Source of the DNA: Microbacterium sp. p3-SID336
Lineage (GTDB): Bacteria > Actinomycetota > Actinomycetes > Actinomycetales > Microbacteriaceae
DNA: 13,834 bases
Reading direction: 5' to 3'
Assembly (NCBI RefSeq): GCF_025143365.1
Contig: NZ_JALXPE010000084.1
Coordinates: forward strand, 1 to 13,834
Within the stretch, counting starts at the first letter, position 1. Every line of letters begins with the position of its first letter. Made by a program: the position numbers and the translations under genes. Below the pieces are notes generated by a model that was not told where the DNA came from, did no database searches, and worked only from the letters and a program-made list of their open reading frames with translations. Below, piece after piece: positions 7,187 through 13,154 of the stretch.

Positions 7187-7592
7187 GCCGATCGGTTCCG
7201 TCACCACCGCACCACTGGACAAGACGTGGCTGGAGACACGGATACGCAGCAGGAAGAACGGGGCGGTGGTCACCTTCGAAGGCATCGTGCGCGACCATGA
7301 CCACGGAGAGGATGTCGGGTCTCTCGACTACGAGGCGCACCCCGACGCAGAACGAGTCCTCATCGACGTGTGCGCGAGGATCGCGCAAGCCACGAACTGC
7401 GATGTCGTCGCCGCTCACCGCATCGGGCACCTCGAGATCGGCGACGTCGCACTGGTCGCGGTCGTCGCCGCTCCACACCGGGCGGAGGCCTTCGCCGCGT
7501 GCGGGAAGCTCGTCGACGCGATCAAGGCAGAGGTTCCGATCTGGAAGCACCAGCACTTCACCGACGGCAGATCGGAGTGGGTGGGGTTGTAG
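7179..7592 (+). CDS. moaE: molybdopterin synthase large subunit MoaE
   Basis: 137-aa catalytic subunit that, with thiocarboxylated MoaD, adds the two dithiolene sulfurs to cPMP. Family features: GAVVTFEGIVRDHDHG (28-43, with Arg38), LDYEAHPDAERV, HRIGHLEIGDVALV (80-93), the His-Arg pair at 100-101, and the catalytic lysine region DAIKAEVPIWKHQHFTDG with Lys116 and Lys123. Length is close to normal. The ATG at 7179 is inside the last codons of moaCB, with a purine-rich stretch before it. A longer in-frame start at 7053 lies wholly within moaCB and adds no homologous sequence. It ends the moeB operon; its partner moaD is encoded on the other strand about 1.4 kb away. Confidence 0.96.
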   Translation: MPEPIGSVTTAPLDKTWLETRIRSRKNGAVVTFEGIVRDHDHGEDVGSLDYEAHPDAERVLIDVCARIAQATNCDVVAAHRIGHLEIGDVALVAVVAAPHRAEAFAACGKLVDAIKAEVPIWKHQHFTDGRSEWVGL

Positions 7593-7657
7593 ATACGCAA
7601 GAAGCACTCAAGCGCGAAACGCTGAAGACGCAATCACCGACGAAAAGAGGCCGCCAG

Positions 7658-7729
7658 ATGACCGGCATTGAGATTGAACCAGACAGCTTCCATGGCAACG
7701 GACTGGCCCCGTCAGGAGTCGTCCGCTGA
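7658..7729 (+). CDS. 23-codon ORF coupled to the peroxiredoxin-like gene
   Basis: Short ORF beginning MTGIEIEPDSFH and ending SGVVR, 23 aa, hydrophilic, of no family I recognise. Two features argue that it is translated: AGAGG lies 7 nt before the ATG, and its TGA overlaps the next ATG as TGATG. The ribosome site of the following gene (AGGAG, 7714-7718) lies inside it, so its translation should affect that of the redox gene. It could be a leader peptide or a small protein. Chance remains possible at this length. Confidence 0.4.
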   Translation: MTGIEIEPDSFHGNGLAPSGVVR

Positions 7730-8232
7730 TGTCATTGCTGCGTGGCGGTGATGCGTTCCCCCCTCTTGAACTGGTCGAGGTGGGAGGACCACGCCGAACG
7801 ATCCCTGCCGAATTCGCCGGGCAGTACAGCGTGGTCCTCTTCTCACGCGGGGCAAGCTGCAGGTCCTGCGTAGAGCAGCTGCGTGCGTTCCAGCGCGGCC
7901 TACGGCGCCTGTCCGCCGTGGATATCGCCGTCGTCGCGCTGACTGCGGACGAGGAGCCAATGATCACGGAGCTCGTGTCGCGCTATGGCCTGACCTTTCC
8001 GATCGGACACAGCACCGATGTGGGGCAGATCGCCGCCACGACCGGAGCGTTCGTCACCATGGACCCGCCCCAGCTGCAGACAACCGGATTCGTGCTGGAT
8101 CCCGACGGGAAGGTCGTGATCAGCGTGTACTCCTGTGGAACGTTAGGACAGCTCCTTCCCGACGACGTCCTCGAACTCGTCCGGGAGTTGCCCCAGCATG
8201 CGGATGCGACTCGGCAAGAGGCGGAGAGATGA
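7729..8232 (+). CDS. peroxiredoxin-like (AhpC/TSA) redox protein
   Basis: 167-aa thioredoxin-fold protein of the peroxiredoxin-like AhpC/TSA type, which typically reduces peroxides or handles thiols. The order fits the family: an N-terminal strand region, YSVVLFSRGASCRSCVEQLRAF (33-54) with Cys44 and Cys47 as a CxxC pair, then VVALTADE, LVSRYGLTFPIG, FVLDPDGKVVISVY and the C-terminal DDVLELVREL. Homologues usually carry RGxWCPYC; this one has RGASCRSC, so the conserved Trp, Pro and Tyr around the first Cys are changed, and a third Cys is in VYSCGTLG. No signal peptide, so it is cytoplasmic. The ATG overlaps the stop of the 23-codon ORF, and AGGAG lies 10 nt upstream. It sits between Moco operons, so a role in protecting sulfur or Mo chemistry is possible but unproven. 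Confidence 0.82.
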   Translation: MSLLRGGDAFPPLELVEVGGPRRTIPAEFAGQYSVVLFSRGASCRSCVEQLRAFQRGLRRLSAVDIAVVALTADEEPMITELVSRYGLTFPIGHSTDVGQIAATTGAFVTMDPPQLQTTGFVLDPDGKVVISVYSCGTLGQLLPDDVLELVRELPQHADATRQEAER

Positions 8233-8356
8233 AACCGATCGATGGCGTCTCGAGAGCGCGAACGCAACCCACAGCGAGCGCCGACGGCAAGGATGAGCGT
8301 GGCCAGAACGGCATTCCAGAGCGCCCCCTCTTGACCATTCCACGGCAGGAGTGACG
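8233..8356. other. intergenic spacer
   Basis: 124 nt between the peroxiredoxin-like and kinase-like genes. It holds the AGGAG ribosome site at 8347-8351 for the next gene. I see no clear promoter, hairpin or conserved ORF on either strand. Confidence 0.5.
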
Positions 8357-8869
8357 ATGGCCACGTCTCCCAACGCCTCAGGTGCCGCTGGTACCGCCGT
8401 CTGGGAGGAGCTCGCTCAGGAGGTGCTTCACAGAAACCCACGCGGCCGAATACTCGTCGCCATCGACGGCGTGGACGCTGCAGCCCGCACGCACTTCGCC
8501 AACACGCTAGCGGCAGCGCTGCGCGCAGTGGGACGTAACGCGACTCGTCTCACCGCAGCACCGTTCACGGACGACGATACGGTCCGAACCATGCTGCGCA
8601 TGTTCCGCCTCAACGGACCTGAGAGCGGGTTCACTGACGCGTCTGAGCACACGGTGCTGATTGTCGACGGCTGGTCGCTGCTGCGCTCCAGTCTGCGTTC
8701 GGCGTGGCACTTCACCGTCTTCCTCGACGGCGGCGGGCCGGCCCATCCAGACACCCGTGAACGGCATCTGCGCTACATGCGCGAGGACACTCCACGCGAA
8801 GCGTCCGATGCCGTGTACGACGTGAGCGACGGTATGCATCCCCAGCGCTTGTACTTCGACTCCTGCTGA
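8357..8869 (+). CDS. P-loop kinase-like protein with degenerate Walker A
   Basis: 170-aa protein resembling the uridine-kinase-like P-loop proteins common in actinobacteria. The first strand ILVAIDGVDAAART (32-45) aligns with the usual AIDGxxGxGKT, but the loop glycine and lysine are replaced (Ala, Arg44), so nucleotide phosphate binding is questionable. Other family-like parts are HTVLIVDGWSLLRSSLRSAWHFTVFLDG in the middle, an RERHLRYMRED-type lid region and a C-terminus ending QRLYFDSC. It is somewhat shorter than typical homologues of about 200 aa. The start is ATG 8357 with AGGAG 5 nt upstream; GTG 8351 is in frame but lies on the ribosome site. It is the last plus-strand gene before the convergent moaD. 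It may be a pseudokinase or a degenerating gene. Confidence 0.72.
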   Translation: MATSPNASGAAGTAVWEELAQEVLHRNPRGRILVAIDGVDAAARTHFANTLAAALRAVGRNATRLTAAPFTDDDTVRTMLRMFRLNGPESGFTDASEHTVLIVDGWSLLRSSLRSAWHFTVFLDGGGPAHPDTRERHLRYMREDTPREASDAVYDVSDGMHPQRLYFDSC

Positions 8870-8994
8870 CGCGAGGATCGGGGCAATACGGCACGATCGT
8901 CTCACGCAGAAAGATGACGGCGCACGAGACGAACGCGGTCCTCGATACGCGGAAGCCTCGCTATGGATCGAGTCTCAACCGTCCACCGTATCGC

Positions 8995-9231
8995 TCAGCC
9001 GCCGGAGAACGGGGGCAGCACGTCCACCTGCGCGGAGACCGGTCGCGCGGGATCGCGCGAGGCGATGCCGTCGACGAGGAATGTCCCCTTTGCGACGACC
9101 GCTTCGAGTGCCGGGTGAGCTGTGAGGAGCGCGTCCTTCGCCTCTCCGAGGGACCTCGCCTCGACGTGTTCTTCTTCGCAGCCGGCCGCTTCAGCGGCGG
9201 CTGCGAAGTATCGGACGAGTATGCACGGCAT
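8995..9231 (-). CDS. moaD: molybdopterin synthase sulfur carrier MoaD
   Basis: 78-aa ubiquitin-fold sulfur carrier. The decisive feature is the C-terminal PPFSGG: the terminal Gly-Gly is adenylylated by MoeB and converted to a thiocarboxylate that feeds MoaE. The N-terminus VRYFAAAAEAAG and the central strand and loop FLVDGIA fit MoaD. Length is normal. ATG at 9231 begins 2 nt after the moaA stop, and GGAGG in the end of moaA is a strong ribosome site. It is encoded opposite to moaE and moeB, so stoichiometry with MoaE must be matched across two operons. Downstream (8870-8994) are weak dyads (CGATACG 8943-8949 / CGTATCG 8987-8993), but no U-tract terminator. Confidence 0.95.
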   Translation of the reverse strand: MPCILVRYFAAAAEAAGCEEEHVEARSLGEAKDALLTAHPALEAVVAKGTFLVDGIASRDPARPVSAQVDVLPPFSGG

Positions 9232-9233
9232 CG

Positions 9234-10298
9234 TCAGCCTCCGATCGCTCCCATAGAACGGGCCGGTCGACGGAAGCTCTTCTCATCCATCCCGTGCCCA
9301 GCCTGTTTATCCCACATCGTCGCCCGCCACGCGTCGGCGATGGCGGCATCGTCTGCTCCACTGCGCAGCATCGTGCGCAGGTCCGTCTCGTCGTCACCGA
9401 ATAGACATGAACGTACCGAGCCTTCGGCTGTCAGCCGTGTACGGTCGCACGCTTCGCAGAAGCTGCGCGTCACGGATCCGATGATGCCGACGGTCGCCGG
9501 GCCACCCTCGACGAGCCACTCCTCTGCAGGAGCGGACGGGTCTTCACGGCCGGCCGGGGTCAGTCGATAACGGCGTCCGAGCACGGAGAGAAGCTCTTCG
9601 GCGGAGACGAGGTGGTCTCTGCGCCAGGTCTGATCAGCATCCAGCGGCATCTGTTCGATGAACCGCAACCGCACACCGTTGGCAAGCGCCCACGCCAGCA
9701 GGTCGGGAGCATCCGCGAGGGTCTCGCGCAGCGCCACCGCGTTGATCTTGATCGGGCTGAGCCCTGCGTGCTGTGCCGACTCGATCCCCCTGAGCACGGC
9801 TGGCAGGCGATCGCGTCGGGTGACGGCGGCGAAATGCTCGCGGTCGATCGTGTCCAGCGACACGTTGATCCGCGTCAGTCCGGCCTCCACAAGCTGCGGC
9901 GCCTTGCGATCGAGGCCGATCCCATTGGTCGTCATCGACACGGGCACGCCCGGCACGACTGTGGTCGTCCGGCGCACGATCTCGACCAGATCCGGTCGCG
10001 TAAGCGGCTCGCCGCCGGTGAAACGCACCTCGCGTACTCCGAGATCGTGGACGGCTATTGTGACCAGGCGCGCGATCTCTTCCGGAGTCAGCAACTCCCC
10101 GCGAGGGACTACGGGCAGGCCTTCCGCCGGCATGCAGTATGTGCAACGCAGTGAGCAGGCGCTGGTGATCGATACACGCAGGTCTCGCGCGATGCGCCCG
10201 AACCTGTCTACGAGAAGAGGTGTCTCGGGTCGGCCGATCGTTGAGCGCGCGCGATTGCGAACGGTCGGCATGCCGAGCGCAACAGGGCACATGGTCAC
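9234..10298 (-). CDS. moaA: GTP 3',8-cyclase MoaA (radical SAM)
   Basis: 354-aa radical SAM enzyme catalysing the first step of molybdopterin synthesis from GTP. It has the SAM-cluster motif CSLRCTYC (Cys48, 52, 55), [12 protein letters not shown] and the C-terminal second-cluster cysteines Cys281, 284 and 298 (CxxC-x13-C). The protein ends in the Gly-Gly tail (AIGG) important for MoaA activity. All key features are intact and the length is normal. Start: GTG 10298, ATG 10292 or ATG 10271. I kept 10298 because GAAG lies a few bases upstream; 10292 is nearly as good. It is first in the moaA-moaD operon and diverges from the molybdoenzyme gene across a 205-nt control region with competing inverted repeats. 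Confidence 0.95.
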   Translation of the reverse strand: MTMCPVALGMPTVRNRARSTIGRPETPLLVDRFGRIARDLRVSITSACSLRCTYCMPAEGLPVVPRGELLTPEEIARLVTIAVHDLGVREVRFTGGEPLTRPDLVEIVRRTTTVVPGVPVSMTTNGIGLDRKAPQLVEAGLTRINVSLDTIDREHFAAVTRRDRLPAVLRGIESAQHAGLSPIKINAVALRETLADAPDLLAWALANGVRLRFIEQMPLDADQTWRRDHLVSAEELLSVLGRRYRLTPAGREDPSAPAEEWLVEGGPATVGIIGSVTRSFCEACDRTRLTAEGSVRSCLFGDDETDLRTMLRSGADDAAIADAWRATMWDKQAGHGMDEKSFRRPARSMGAIGG

Positions 10299-10331
10299 AG
10301 ACTTCTTCTCGATGTTTGCGGGAACCGAGGC

Positions 10332-10439
10332 CGCCTAGTGGGGCGTCCTGTTCCACAGTGTGGTCGGCGCAATCGCCTGTTTTCACCCCTGGGCTCATCA
10401 CCTGCAGTCATGGGCAAGTTCCGCGCAGGACTAGGCGAT
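10332..10439. promoter_or_regulatory. competing inverted repeats in the moaA / oxidoreductase control region
   Basis: The block ACTAGGCGAT (10430-10439) can pair with CGCCTAGT (10332-10339, 8 bp) or with ATCGCCT (10372-10378, 7 bp), and the two pairings exclude each other. In a moaA-strand transcript the distal partner lies about 33 nt before the GTG start. Mutually exclusive stems in the leader of a cofactor gene resemble riboswitch architecture, and moaA leaders in other bacteria carry the Moco RNA motif. I could not recognise that motif here, and repeats of this length can arise by chance in 205 nt. Confidence 0.3.
10353..10363. promoter_or_regulatory. palindrome CCACAGTGTGG, candidate operator
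   Basis: An 11-bp perfect dyad (CCACA-g-TGTGG) between the divergent moaA and molybdoenzyme genes. It could be a repressor site, perhaps for the TetR-type protein encoded downstream. No second copy was noticed elsewhere in the window. Confidence 0.3.
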
Positions 10440-10503
10440 CAGCGAGAGAGCTCCCGCAATATCGTCGGTTGTGTACAGCCAGACGACACGGAAGGGGCGA
10501 TGT

Positions 10504-11097
10504 ATGTCGTTCACTACTCGCGGATTCGCGGGACGTCGGCGTGGTCCCGATGATCAGCTCCCTCCGGGACAGACGCTGTTCGAGAACTGGCCGGTGCTCA
10601 CTGCCGGTCCCACGCCCTATGTCGATACCGAGACGTGGGATTTCGCGATCCTCGATGAAACCGGTACCGAGCATCACTGGAACTGGGAGCAGTTTCTGGC
10701 GCTCGGTGCCGAGGACATCACGGTCGACATCCACTGCGTCACGCACTGGTCCAAGCTCGACATGGCCTGGCGCGGGGTGAGCCTGGACAAGCTGTTCGAG
10801 AACGTCGAGACGTCCCATGATTACGTCATGGCGCACTCCTACGGCGGGTACACCACGAATGTGCCGCTCGAGGATCTCCTGGACGGCAAAGCCTGGATCG
10901 CGACCGAGGCCGAAGGCGCTCCCCTCGACGCGGAGCACGGCGGGCCGGCACGTCTTCTCATCCCGCATCTGTACTTCTGGAAGAGCGCGAAATGGGTCCG
11001 TGCGCTGACGATGATGCCGACGAACGACCCTGGGTTCTGGGAGCAGAGCGGCTATCACATCTACGGTGATCCGTGGAAGGAAGAACGCTACTGGTGA
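10504..11097 (+). CDS. sulfite-oxidase-type molybdopterin-dependent oxidoreductase
   Basis: 197-aa Mo enzyme with only the sulfite-oxidase molybdopterin-binding fold. The Mo-ligand cysteine is Cys78 in DIHCVTHWSKLDMAWRGVSL. Further family blocks are HSYGGYTTNVPLEDLLDG, ARLLIPHLYFWKSAKWVRAL and a C-terminus rich in aromatic residues (GYHIYGDPWKEERYW). There is no dimerisation or heme domain and no Tat or Sec signal, because the N-terminal RRR at 11-13 is not followed by a hydrophobic stretch. It is therefore likely cytoplasmic, unlike periplasmic YedY/MsrP. The ATG at 10504 has GAAGGGG about 7 nt upstream. An in-frame start at 10471 is longer but lacks a ribosome site. The following reductase overlaps its stop, suggesting electrons from NAD(P)H. 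The substrate is unknown; reduction of S- or N-oxides is a guess. Confidence 0.93.
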   Translation: MSFTTRGFAGRRRGPDDQLPPGQTLFENWPVLTAGPTPYVDTETWDFAILDETGTEHHWNWEQFLALGAEDITVDIHCVTHWSKLDMAWRGVSLDKLFENVETSHDYVMAHSYGGYTTNVPLEDLLDGKAWIATEAEGAPLDAEHGGPARLLIPHLYFWKSAKWVRALTMMPTNDPGFWEQSGYHIYGDPWKEERYW

Positions 11098-11855
11098 TGG
11101 AGCAGACCCGGCTCGCTCCGCCTCGCCCCCGCGTGAGGCCGGCGTGGTTCGTCGCCACGGTTTCAGAGGTCCGCCCGGAGACGCCGACCGCGGTGCGGCT
11201 GGTGCTCGATGTTCCGGGCTGGCCAGGGAGCGAGGCGGGAAGTCATCTCGATCTACGCCTGACCGCTCCGGACGGCTACCAAGCGACGCGGTCGTACTCG
11301 ATCGCATCCTCAGAGCCGGGCGGAACGATCGTCCTCGCGGTCGATGAGCTGCCCGATGGCGAGGTGTCACCGTTCCTCGTCCGCGAACTGCGCGCCGGTG
11401 ATCAGATCGAGGTCCACGGACCGCTGGGATCGTTCTTCCTCTGGCGCCCGGGACAGAGCCAGCGCCCCGTGCAGCTCATCGCCGGCGGGTCAGGCGTCGT
11501 TCCCCTCTACGCGATGGCAGCCTCCCATGCGGCCGCGTCCGATCCCGTTCCGTTCCGGCTGCTGTACTCGGTGCGTACGCCCGAAGACATCTATTTCCAC
11601 CATGAGCTCCTCGAACTGTCGGACGGGTCGTTCGCCATGGACCTCGTGTATACGCGACGAGCGCCAGCCGGATGGCAGGAGCCCGTCGGACGGCTCACAG
11701 AGTCGACTGTCGCCGCGCGGACGCTCCCCCCGGAAGACCGTCCGCGCATTTTCGTGTGCGGTTCGACAGGCTTCGTCGAAGCCGTCGCGCCGTGGCTCGT
11801 GAAGCTCGGTCATGCGCCGCAAGACATCCTCACCGAACGATTCGGAGGCCTATGA
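11097..11855 (+). CDS. ferredoxin-reductase-type flavin/NAD(P)H oxidoreductase
   Basis: 252-aa FNR-fold protein. FAD-binding beta-barrel motif RSYSIAS (65-71), the flavin-contact strand GEVSPFLVREL (88-98), the NAD(P)-binding loop LIAGGSGVVPL (127-137) and the C-terminal VCGSTGFVEA with ILTERFGG (Cys221 region). There is no [2Fe-2S] ferredoxin domain at either end, so it must pass electrons directly or through a partner. The ATG (11097) overlaps the molybdoenzyme stop as TGATG. GTG 11094, overlapping as GTGA, is also possible and has better spacing to the GGAAGGAAG ribosome site. It is most likely the reductase of the molybdoenzyme encoded just upstream. The following gene overlaps its stop, so the three are one transcription unit. 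Confidence 0.9.
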   Translation: MEQTRLAPPRPRVRPAWFVATVSEVRPETPTAVRLVLDVPGWPGSEAGSHLDLRLTAPDGYQATRSYSIASSEPGGTIVLAVDELPDGEVSPFLVRELRAGDQIEVHGPLGSFFLWRPGQSQRPVQLIAGGSGVVPLYAMAASHAAASDPVPFRLLYSVRTPEDIYFHHELLELSDGSFAMDLVYTRRAPAGWQEPVGRLTESTVAARTLPPEDRPRIFVCGSTGFVEAVAPWLVKLGHAPQDILTERFGGL

Positions 11856-12142
11856 TGACCAGCCATCTTGACGGCAACATCCTCTCCGGGACTCTCGCCG
11901 AGTTCCTCGTTCCAGACGCAACGATGATCGAGGGACGCTGCGGAGGTTGCGGGCATATCGCGCCCCTTGGCGAATCAGTCGTGTATCCGGACGCTCCGGG
12001 GCTGGTCGTACGCTGCAACACGTGCAGCCATGTGCTGGCGACGATCATCGACGCCGGTGAACGACTCTTCCTCAGCTTTGCGGGGCTGACCGCGTTCGCG
12101 ATGAAGAGGGATCAGGTTGAGGAGCCGGTCTCTGTCGCGTAG
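11855..12142 (+). CDS. DUF6510-type small protein with two CxxC knuckles
   Basis: 95-aa protein of the DUF6510 type, as I recall the family. It begins HLDGNILSGTLAEFL and has two metal-binding knuckles, RCGGCGH (Cys29, Cys32) and RCNTCSH (Cys54, Cys57), then a conserved-looking FLSFAGLTAF tail. Four cysteines as CxxC-x21-CxxC could hold zinc, or iron as in rubredoxin-like proteins, where CxxCG is typical. I cannot tell which. ATG 11855 is 6 nt after GGAGG; ATG 11852, in frame and overlapping the reductase stop as ATGA, would add one Met. It is coupled with the molybdoenzyme and its reductase, so it may be an electron carrier or an assembly factor. Its last 31 nt overlap the convergent TetR gene. 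Confidence 0.82.
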   Translation: MTSHLDGNILSGTLAEFLVPDATMIEGRCGGCGHIAPLGESVVYPDAPGLVVRCNTCSHVLATIIDAGERLFLSFAGLTAFAMKRDQVEEPVSVA

Positions 12143-12750
12143 GCCCTGAGCTGTGCGATAGCCATGTCGAGAGCAGCACGCATCGGATAGATGTCTCGGC
12201 TCGCCTTCGCCAGAAGATAGCCTCCCTGGAGTGCCGACAGCAGCCCACTGGCAAGCGCTCGCGAGTCCGCATCGCTGCGCAACACGCCGCGTGTCTTCAG
12301 CCTCTCCACGGCATCGATCAGCATCTCCAGCCACTCATCGAAGTGGGCAGCGATCGCGCGGCGGGCATCCTCGTTGTGGTCTGCGATCTCGTTCGCCAGA
12401 GACCCGAGCGGGCACCCGTATGCGCCGTTGCGTAGCGCGTTCCGTTCGACGAGCTCGTCCCGCCACAGCTCGAACCCGCGCAGGGACTCCACTCGTCGAA
12501 GGCGTCGGCGCTGCTGCGTCAGGACGTCCTCTGCCCGGGTCTCGATGACTTCCTTCACGAGTGCGTCCTTGTCGGCGAAGTGCTGATAAACCTGAGACTT
12601 CGATGTCGCACTGGCGGCTCGGACGTCGGCGAGGGTCGTCGCGGCGACACCTCGCTCATACATCAGCTGGTTCGCTGCGTCGACGATACGTGCCCTCGTT
12701 GCCGCCCCTTTCGGCGTCAACCGGCGTGCACTCGTTCCGTCGGCAGTCAC
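12112..12750 (-). CDS. TetR/AcrR-family transcriptional regulator
   Basis: 212-aa TetR-type repressor. N-terminal helix-turn-helix: TRARIVDAANQLMYERGVAATTLADVRAASATSKSQVYQHFADKDALVKEVI (about residues 18-69), closely matching the family. The C-terminal ligand/dimer part contains NGAYGCPLGSLANEIADHN, seen in the LmrA/YxaF-like TetR group. Start is GTG 12750: TACCCT lies 6 nt before it, and GGAGG overlaps the gap. It is convergent with, and overlaps by 31 nt, the DUF6510-type gene, so antisense effects on the molybdoenzyme operon are possible. It probably controls the adjacent oxidoreductase cassette and/or itself; the ligand is unknown. Confidence 0.93.
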   Translation of the reverse strand: MTADGTSARRLTPKGAATRARIVDAANQLMYERGVAATTLADVRAASATSKSQVYQHFADKDALVKEVIETRAEDVLTQQRRRLRRVESLRGFELWRDELVERNALRNGAYGCPLGSLANEIADHNEDARRAIAAHFDEWLEMLIDAVERLKTRGVLRSDADSRALASGLLSALQGGYLLAKASRDIYPMRAALDMAIAQLRAYATETGSST

Positions 12751-12762
12751 GCCTCCAGGGTA
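12751..12762 (-). promoter_or_regulatory. leaderless-type promoter of the TetR gene
   Basis: Read on the minus strand, TACCCT (12762-12757) fits TAnnnT, with 6 nt before the GTG start at 12750. This is the same geometry as the moeB promoter. No clear -35 hexamer. Confidence 0.45.
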
Positions 12763-13008
12763 GTCTCCCCCGTCCGCAGGGATCGAAGTCGTCCGTCACG
12801 CGATGCCAGCCCGGCCGGTCCAGTCAAGCCCCGCGGAGCGGGAGGCTCGCATCGCATGCCCTCATAATAATGGACCTTTGAGTCCTTCTCCAAGTCGACC
12901 CGGATCATGTGAAGCAATCCGCGCCGCCTGCGTTTTCATGCTTCTAGAACCTCTCCTCGTTCGACACTCGGTTCGCGCTTTGGTCTGGCGAGTCCTTTTC
13001 TGTCGTCG

Positions 13009-13014
13009 TAGGCT
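13009..13014 (+). promoter_or_regulatory. -10 box TAGGCT
   Basis: TAGGCT fits TAnnnT and is followed by 7 nt and an ATG at 13022, the leaderless geometry. It would start a transcript about 134 nt upstream of the GTG at 13155. Whether it drives a leader ORF or simply a 5' UTR is not settled by the sequence. Confidence 0.4.
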
Positions 13015-13063
13015 GGTGGTCATGATGTGCGGGAAGCCACGCGGTTCACGGATCTTCCGTGTG

Positions 13064-13126
13064 CGCGAGAACGTCCGAGCCAAGGGCTCGATGCCGGCGC
13101 CCGCGCGCGCCCGTCCGCGAGAACGT
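13064..13126. repeat. 11-bp direct repeat CGCGAGAACGT upstream of the unrecognised gene
   Basis: Exact copies at 13064-13074 and 13116-13126, 52 bp apart (about five helical turns), so both lie on the same DNA face. This arrangement fits paired activator or repressor sites, possibly for the AraC-like protein started at 13646. Confidence 0.4.
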
Positions 13127-13154
13127 TGCGTGCTCCGCAGGAGAGGGGCGTTCG

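Larger units (their letters stand above)
12763..13154. other. control region between TetR and the unrecognised gene
   Basis: 392 nt without a convincing gene. It contains a short GC hairpin CCCGC-GGA-GCGGG (12830-12842), an AT-rich patch with the GGAC...GTCC dyad (12872-12885), a -10-like TAGGCT (13009-13014) and an 11-bp direct repeat (13064-13074, 13116-13126). A 52-codon plus-strand ORF (13022-13180) starts 7 nt after TAGGCT. It is Arg-rich, overlaps the next gene in another frame and has no family resemblance, so I do not call it a gene. Confidence 0.5.

Noticed and set aside
7983..8441. Minus-strand ORF with a hydrophobic stretch (ALWNAVLATLILAVG) opposite 8233-8356, looking like a membrane protein remnant
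   Set aside because: Most of it is antisense to two real genes, and the hydrophobic part is under 20 residues with no start or ribosome site. It is not enough to call a pseudogene.
8943..8993. CGATACG / CGTATCG dyad as a terminator for moaD
   Set aside because: 7-bp stem with a 37-nt loop and no U-tract; it also begins before the moaD stop.
10408..11370. 320-codon minus-strand ORF opposite the molybdoenzyme and reductase
   Set aside because: It is the antisense shadow of two genes with unmistakable motifs; its product is Arg/Pro-rich without domain likeness.
12830..12842. CCCGC-GGA-GCGGG hairpin as terminator or operator
   Set aside because: Short stem with no U-tract, and not located at a gene end. 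Such GC dyads are common at this base composition.
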